From contig JAQFVV010000348.1 of assembly GCA_028023455.1 (NCBI GenBank), positions 1 through 64,000 of the forward strand: a stretch of 64,000 bases of DNA, given 5' to 3'. Each line of letters opens with the position of its first letter. The first letter of the stretch is position 1. Shown here in pieces: positions 60,331 to 64,000 of this stretch. Both the position numbers and the translations under genes were made by a program. This DNA comes from Epiperipatus broadwayi (Eukaryota; Onychophora; Udeonychophora; Euonychophora; Peripatidae). Below the pieces are notes generated by a model that ran no database searches, was not told the origin of the DNA, and saw only the letters and a program-made list of their open reading frames with translations.

Positions 60331-62507
60331 GTAGCACTTGTAGCAACCATTTTTGTCATTAGTATGTAAATCTACTCCTAAGAATTCAATTTTATTATAA
60401 TCTATTGTTTAATATTCAAAAGTAATTTTAAATCTAGATCTCAACTTCCTTTAATCACATAATGCTATGATTATGATACTATTCAGTATGGAAAGTGCTC
60501 AGCTTTAAATAAATTTTCTTTATTACAAATTCAAACCTATTCTGCTGTTACAATTGTTTTAACATTTTCTAAATCATTATAACTAATAATTAAATTTTTT
60601 GGACAACATAGGAAGAAAATTTCTGGTGCAGAAAGTCGTTTAAAAAATGATAACAATCATTAGAGGTTGGTTGAAAATGTGACAGGTTTATAATAATTTC
60701 AATACTGATAACTTTATGTACAATGTTAAGAAAAGACTTTATGATGTTAGAAAATGATAATTTCAGCTAGATTGGTTTCTAGAGTTCTTGTGACATCTAA
60801 TAATTGGGGTTCAAAAGCATTATAAAAAATTGGGATCCCCCCCCCCCCATTTAGCACAGAATATAAAGTATCAATTAAATAGTGTTATTTAAAACCACAA
60901 ATAAAGGTCTGGATCTTTTTAAATCACTATGATTTATGCACTTTGTAGATATTAGAGATAAAAAGGTGAAATAATGCAAAACTCATTATATATGAAAATA
61001 ACAAACAATAACAAAATATGAATTATTATATATTAAAGCAAATTTTAATATATTAGCATCATTCAAAGTTTTATATATTCTATACTGTAACATGATTTTA
61101 AACAAGGCATGGAAATTATAAATATGAGTGCATATTTTTTACCATAAGAGTAAATGATCAAAAGAAAAAAAAATATAGTTGTGGCCATTAATTCTTGCTA
61201 AATAATCAAACTGTTTTTATGCTGCCTGTGCAAACCTTCATACCCAATGACAACTTTTTAGTTTTTTAATTCACCTTTTTTTTAGATTTATAAATAAGCT
61301 ATGTTTTTTTTTTAAAAGTAGAAGGTAGAACTTATATTTTTATTAATTTTGGATTAAATATTGAAGCTTAGATCATGATAATTATTTTTATTTTTAAGCG
61401 TTCCGAATTTTATATTGCAAATGGAGTTCCAAAGCATATGCTTCCCAAAACTAACCCAAGAATTTTTTGGAGAAAATTAAGAAAATGTTAGGAGAGAAAC
61501 TTTGTAATATGAAAACTGTGTTAAAGGAATTAGAAAATGAAGTAGAATCCTATTATGAATATGGAAACTGCAAGAGCATAGGCAAGTATTTTGATTTATT
61601 TTTAAAGACTTCTTCAGTCTAGTTGTTTACTTTGTGTTTATTAAATATTTATGTGAAAATATTTTTTCAATTATATACACTGAATTTCTTTTTTAAAAAG
61701 TATATTTGTTTTTAAAACATATATTTTTAAAATTTCGATGCATGATAATGTAATAAAAATGGTTGTCTTTCATTTAGAATGAAAACATTAACTTTCATTA
61801 TCTGTTATATATAGATAAAGAAAAATAAATTATTTCAATCTTAAATTACATTTTAAAAGTAGCAAAAACATTCAGTTTATAATCAATTTTTATTATAATT
61901 GATATTTTACAGGTTTGAATTTTTATAACAATTATGATTATATCAATCACTTATCTACCTTTTTATATATTTTTTGATTTATATATTTGTGGTCTACGTT
62001 GTCAGGAAGATATTTTTAAATTTTTAAAAATTTCATTTTATTATGAATTGAGGTTATGAATGAAATATGAGTGTTAGATTTGATAATTAAAATTACTTTT
62101 CATAGGAATATATGATAGAAAATATCTAAGTACATGGTTGAGTTTTTTATGTATACGTGGAATTAAATGTTGAACTACTTCATCATCTAGTTTAATTATT
62201 AAATGTTTTTAGAAAAATTGAGACTTTATTTGTATTTTTCTAAGTACATTTAACTATGAATAATAATATCCAAACTATCTAATATCAATTTCTTGTATTC
62301 TCATTATATTTATGCCATGTGGTATAAGTTTTAGTAATCAATAGATGCACAGATAGTAGTGTTTAATAAATTCTTATTCACTGCTGCCTTATCCAAATAT
62401 TTCCAGACTAGTTTTTCATTGATGAAAGCCATAACATAGAAATAAGTGCAAAGATACTTGGATAGGACACTACAGTATATGGATTTATTAAGCACTATTA
62501 TCTGAAA

Positions 62508-62880
62508 ATAAACATCACATGACCACCTCCTCTTATGCTTGTGTATAACTGTTGTTAAAACAGGCAAAACTCACTATATATATTGTCACACATAGCAAGC
62601 TAGAGTAATCAATGGATGCCAGAAGGCTTGTGCATAAAATCCCCATTTAGTGCCTACTCATCCAATATCCCCAGACTAGTTTCTGGCTTAAGCTAATGGG
62701 CTTGGATTGAAAACATTAAAGTGTTTTCAGTTTAAGACTCATAGTTTTGTAGTTATTATCTGTCATTAATATCTAAAGCTTACACTAGATGGCATAATTG
62801 TAATGAGATTAGAAGAAATTGTTATTAGATAGCAAATAAAATGTAAGCAAAGGTGTATTGATCATGTGATGTTTTTATGA
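62508..62880. repeat. foldback F, copy 2 (longer, more diverged)
   Basis: Outer ends AATAAACATCACATGACCA (62508-62526) and TGATCATGTGATGTTT (about 62860-62875) are inverted copies. Inside are AACAGGCAAAACTCACTATA, AGCTAGAGTAATCAATGGAT, CATAAAATCCCCATTTAGTG and CCAGACTAGTTTCTGGCTT, all matching the copy at 51525-51739. Unlike that copy the right arm holds an extra 100-bp segment. Confidence 0.75.
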
Positions 62881-62939
62881 TTTATTATGCAAGTTAATGT
62901 TAACACAATATTTTAATTAATATTATTATTTTCTTTTAA

Positions 62940-63108
62940 AGAGTAGTATTATCTTTCTCTCTTCTTCAGATATAGATGGTCTGACTAATGATAGTACTAG
63001 CATAAAAATTGATCAGATGATACTTTATCCAATATATGTTATTCTGTCCTGTGACAGAATTTCTATGCTAGTATTGTCACTGGTTAAGTCAAGAGAATAA
63101 TACTATTC
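62940..63108. repeat. foldback G (about 170 bp)
   Basis: AGTAGTATTAT, then GACTAATGATAGTACTAGCA and TAAAAATT on the left pair imperfectly with AATTTCTATGCTAGTATTGT, CACTGGTTA and ATAATACTATT on the right, around a spacer of about 45 bp that includes the small hairpin TCTGTCCTGTGACAGA. Confidence 0.7.
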
Positions 63109-63649
63109 AAAACATTGTAAAATATAATTATTAAATAACTCAATGTGTGGTATAGAAATAAATAGAATAGAAATAAATAGAATAATATAAATAAAGATAT
63201 TGACTTTTGGTGTGGAGATATTACAGTAAAATATACTAATATGTGTGTTATTTCTAATTTTTGAATATAGTAGGAAGAGTATAAAAACATTTAACAATTA
63301 AATTAGATGATGGAAATAATCCAACATATAACTATAAGTAAAATATCATCACACACTTTCCGGGAAATGTATCATCTAAACTTAAAAACTTAATGCAATA
63401 TTTTTTGCGTTTGTTAAGAATTAAAGTTTAACAATCATATCATTATTTATTGATTAACTTTGAATATCATGTTTTTATTTATCAATGCACTATTTTATAT
63501 GCTTTATCATTTTGTAATAAAAAAAAATTTTCATGATTTTATTGTATCAAAACATTTAATGTAAAAAGATTTTTATTTATTTATGGTTTTTAGAAATATA
63601 AGTAAGTCAAAGATATTTCTATAAGTTACCCGTTATTTTCTATACTTAC

Positions 63650-63688
63650 AGTTTTTTTCCATGAATTTTCCTGAAAAACAAACATTAG
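63650..63688 (-). CDS. ADAM10: candidate ADAM10 mini-exon (39 or 21 nt)
   Basis: On minus, the acceptor CTATTTGCAG precedes 63688 and a second, stronger pyrimidine-rich acceptor TGTTTTTCAG precedes 63670. Both use the donor CT/GTAAGTATAG at 63650. Both options (39 nt, 21 nt) keep the frame and are phase 1 at each end, so the last base T joins GT of the next exon as a cysteine codon. The encoded peptide is NVCFSGKFMEKNC (long) or KFMEKNC (short), running into KPETCKSSF. The position corresponds to the HVCCMKKMDPSTC segment of human ADAM10, with similar but not identical cysteine spacing. It could instead be a chance pair of splice-like sites. Confidence 0.45.
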
Positions 63689-64000
63689 CTGCAAATAGTA
63701 AAAAAATGTATTTGCTTTAGATAAATGTCTATAGAGTGAATGTTTTCTTCTTTTTTGTTAACCATCTCTTTTTACAATTTTAGAAACTTAGGAGAAAATC
63801 AAATATATTTAAATGGTAGAATTCCTATTATAATGAGACTACATGCTCTTTACATTATCTTAGCTGATTATATTTAAGATTTTGAATTATTTAAAAAGAT
63901 TATGAGGAATTTAAATGTTACTAATGTGTAATGTCTACGATCATGTGACACTTTGTTCCATGATAAAAAGTGCTGCTAATTGTGAAAATCATTTCGGTGA
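63689..64000. other. ADAM10 intron or flank at the window edge
   Basis: AT-rich sequence with no further exon recognised. The remaining ADAM10 exons (signal peptide, prodomain, metalloprotease, disintegrin) must lie beyond the right edge. Confidence 0.6.

Larger units (their letters stand above)
52798..63649 (-). other. ADAM10 intron of about 10.9 kb (if the upstream mini-exon is real)
   Basis: Intronic sequence contains a SINE (54357-54462), an RTE-like LINE remnant (56690-57430, plus), a Penelope-like remnant (59575-60330, plus), two foldbacks (62508-62880, 62940-63108), a trinucleotide-rich ATT patch (about 56475-56550) and poly-C runs at 58300-58312 and 60837-60848. A plus frame near 61495-61620 (KMLGEKLCNMKTVLKELENE onward) looks coding-like but is unrecognised. 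Confidence 0.65.

Overview
The window is eukaryotic nuclear DNA, probably from an AT-rich arthropod. By eye about three quarters of the bases are A or T. There are no operons or bacterial-type genes. It has multi-kilobase introns with consensus GT/AG ends and a dense load of decayed transposons. The one host gene is the 3' part of ADAM10 (Kuzbanian) on the minus strand. Its juxtamembrane segment ([17 protein letters not shown], then SETL) looks protostome and arthropod-like to me. AT-richness, long introns, Penelope-like elements and hAT elements would suit a chelicerate such as a spider, but that is inference.

Layout. Positions 1-5644 are AT-rich DNA with one foldback repeat. A complete but dead hAT element lies at 5653-8961, with an 8-bp target duplication and a KIAA1586-like transposase on minus. 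A tRNA-derived SINE (9288-9392), a 69-bp tandem repeat (11597-11781) and a GC-richer patch of unknown nature (12837-13155) follow. A second hAT element of the ZBED5/FAM200 type fills 14885-19149, also with an 8-bp duplication. It carries a nearly perfect palindrome (15353-15620) and a 957-bp long-TIR element (16071-17027) that splits its transposase at the BED finger. Next come a 536-bp foldback (19953-20488), a Penelope-like remnant (20860-21900, minus), and LINE remnants at 23640-25130 and 29040-29990 (both minus). The LINE pieces are separated by a 3.2-kb element with inverted ends (about 25225-28455) that holds two more SINEs, and by another foldback. Positions 30050-39300 are almost featureless.

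ADAM10 occupies at least 41218-63688 on minus. The last coding exon (41218-41481) gives the cytoplasmic tail, 47448-47606 the transmembrane segment, 52586-52797 the end of the cysteine-rich region, and 63650-63688 (or 63650-63670) is a candidate tiny exon before that. Metalloprotease and disintegrin exons would lie beyond the right edge. The introns hold a degenerate satellite of about 65-70 bp related to one just 3' of the gene, foldback repeats, a SINE, an RTE-like LINE remnant and a second Penelope-like remnant.

The unusual aspect is repeat architecture: at least eight distinct foldback structures in 64 kb, several nested in other transposons, and a very short SINE that is little more than a tRNA fold with a poly(A) tail. 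I found no undescribed multi-gene system. The best leads are the nested hAT/foldback locus, the foldback families, the micro-exon with two in-frame acceptors, and the paired satellite arrays around the last ADAM10 exon.
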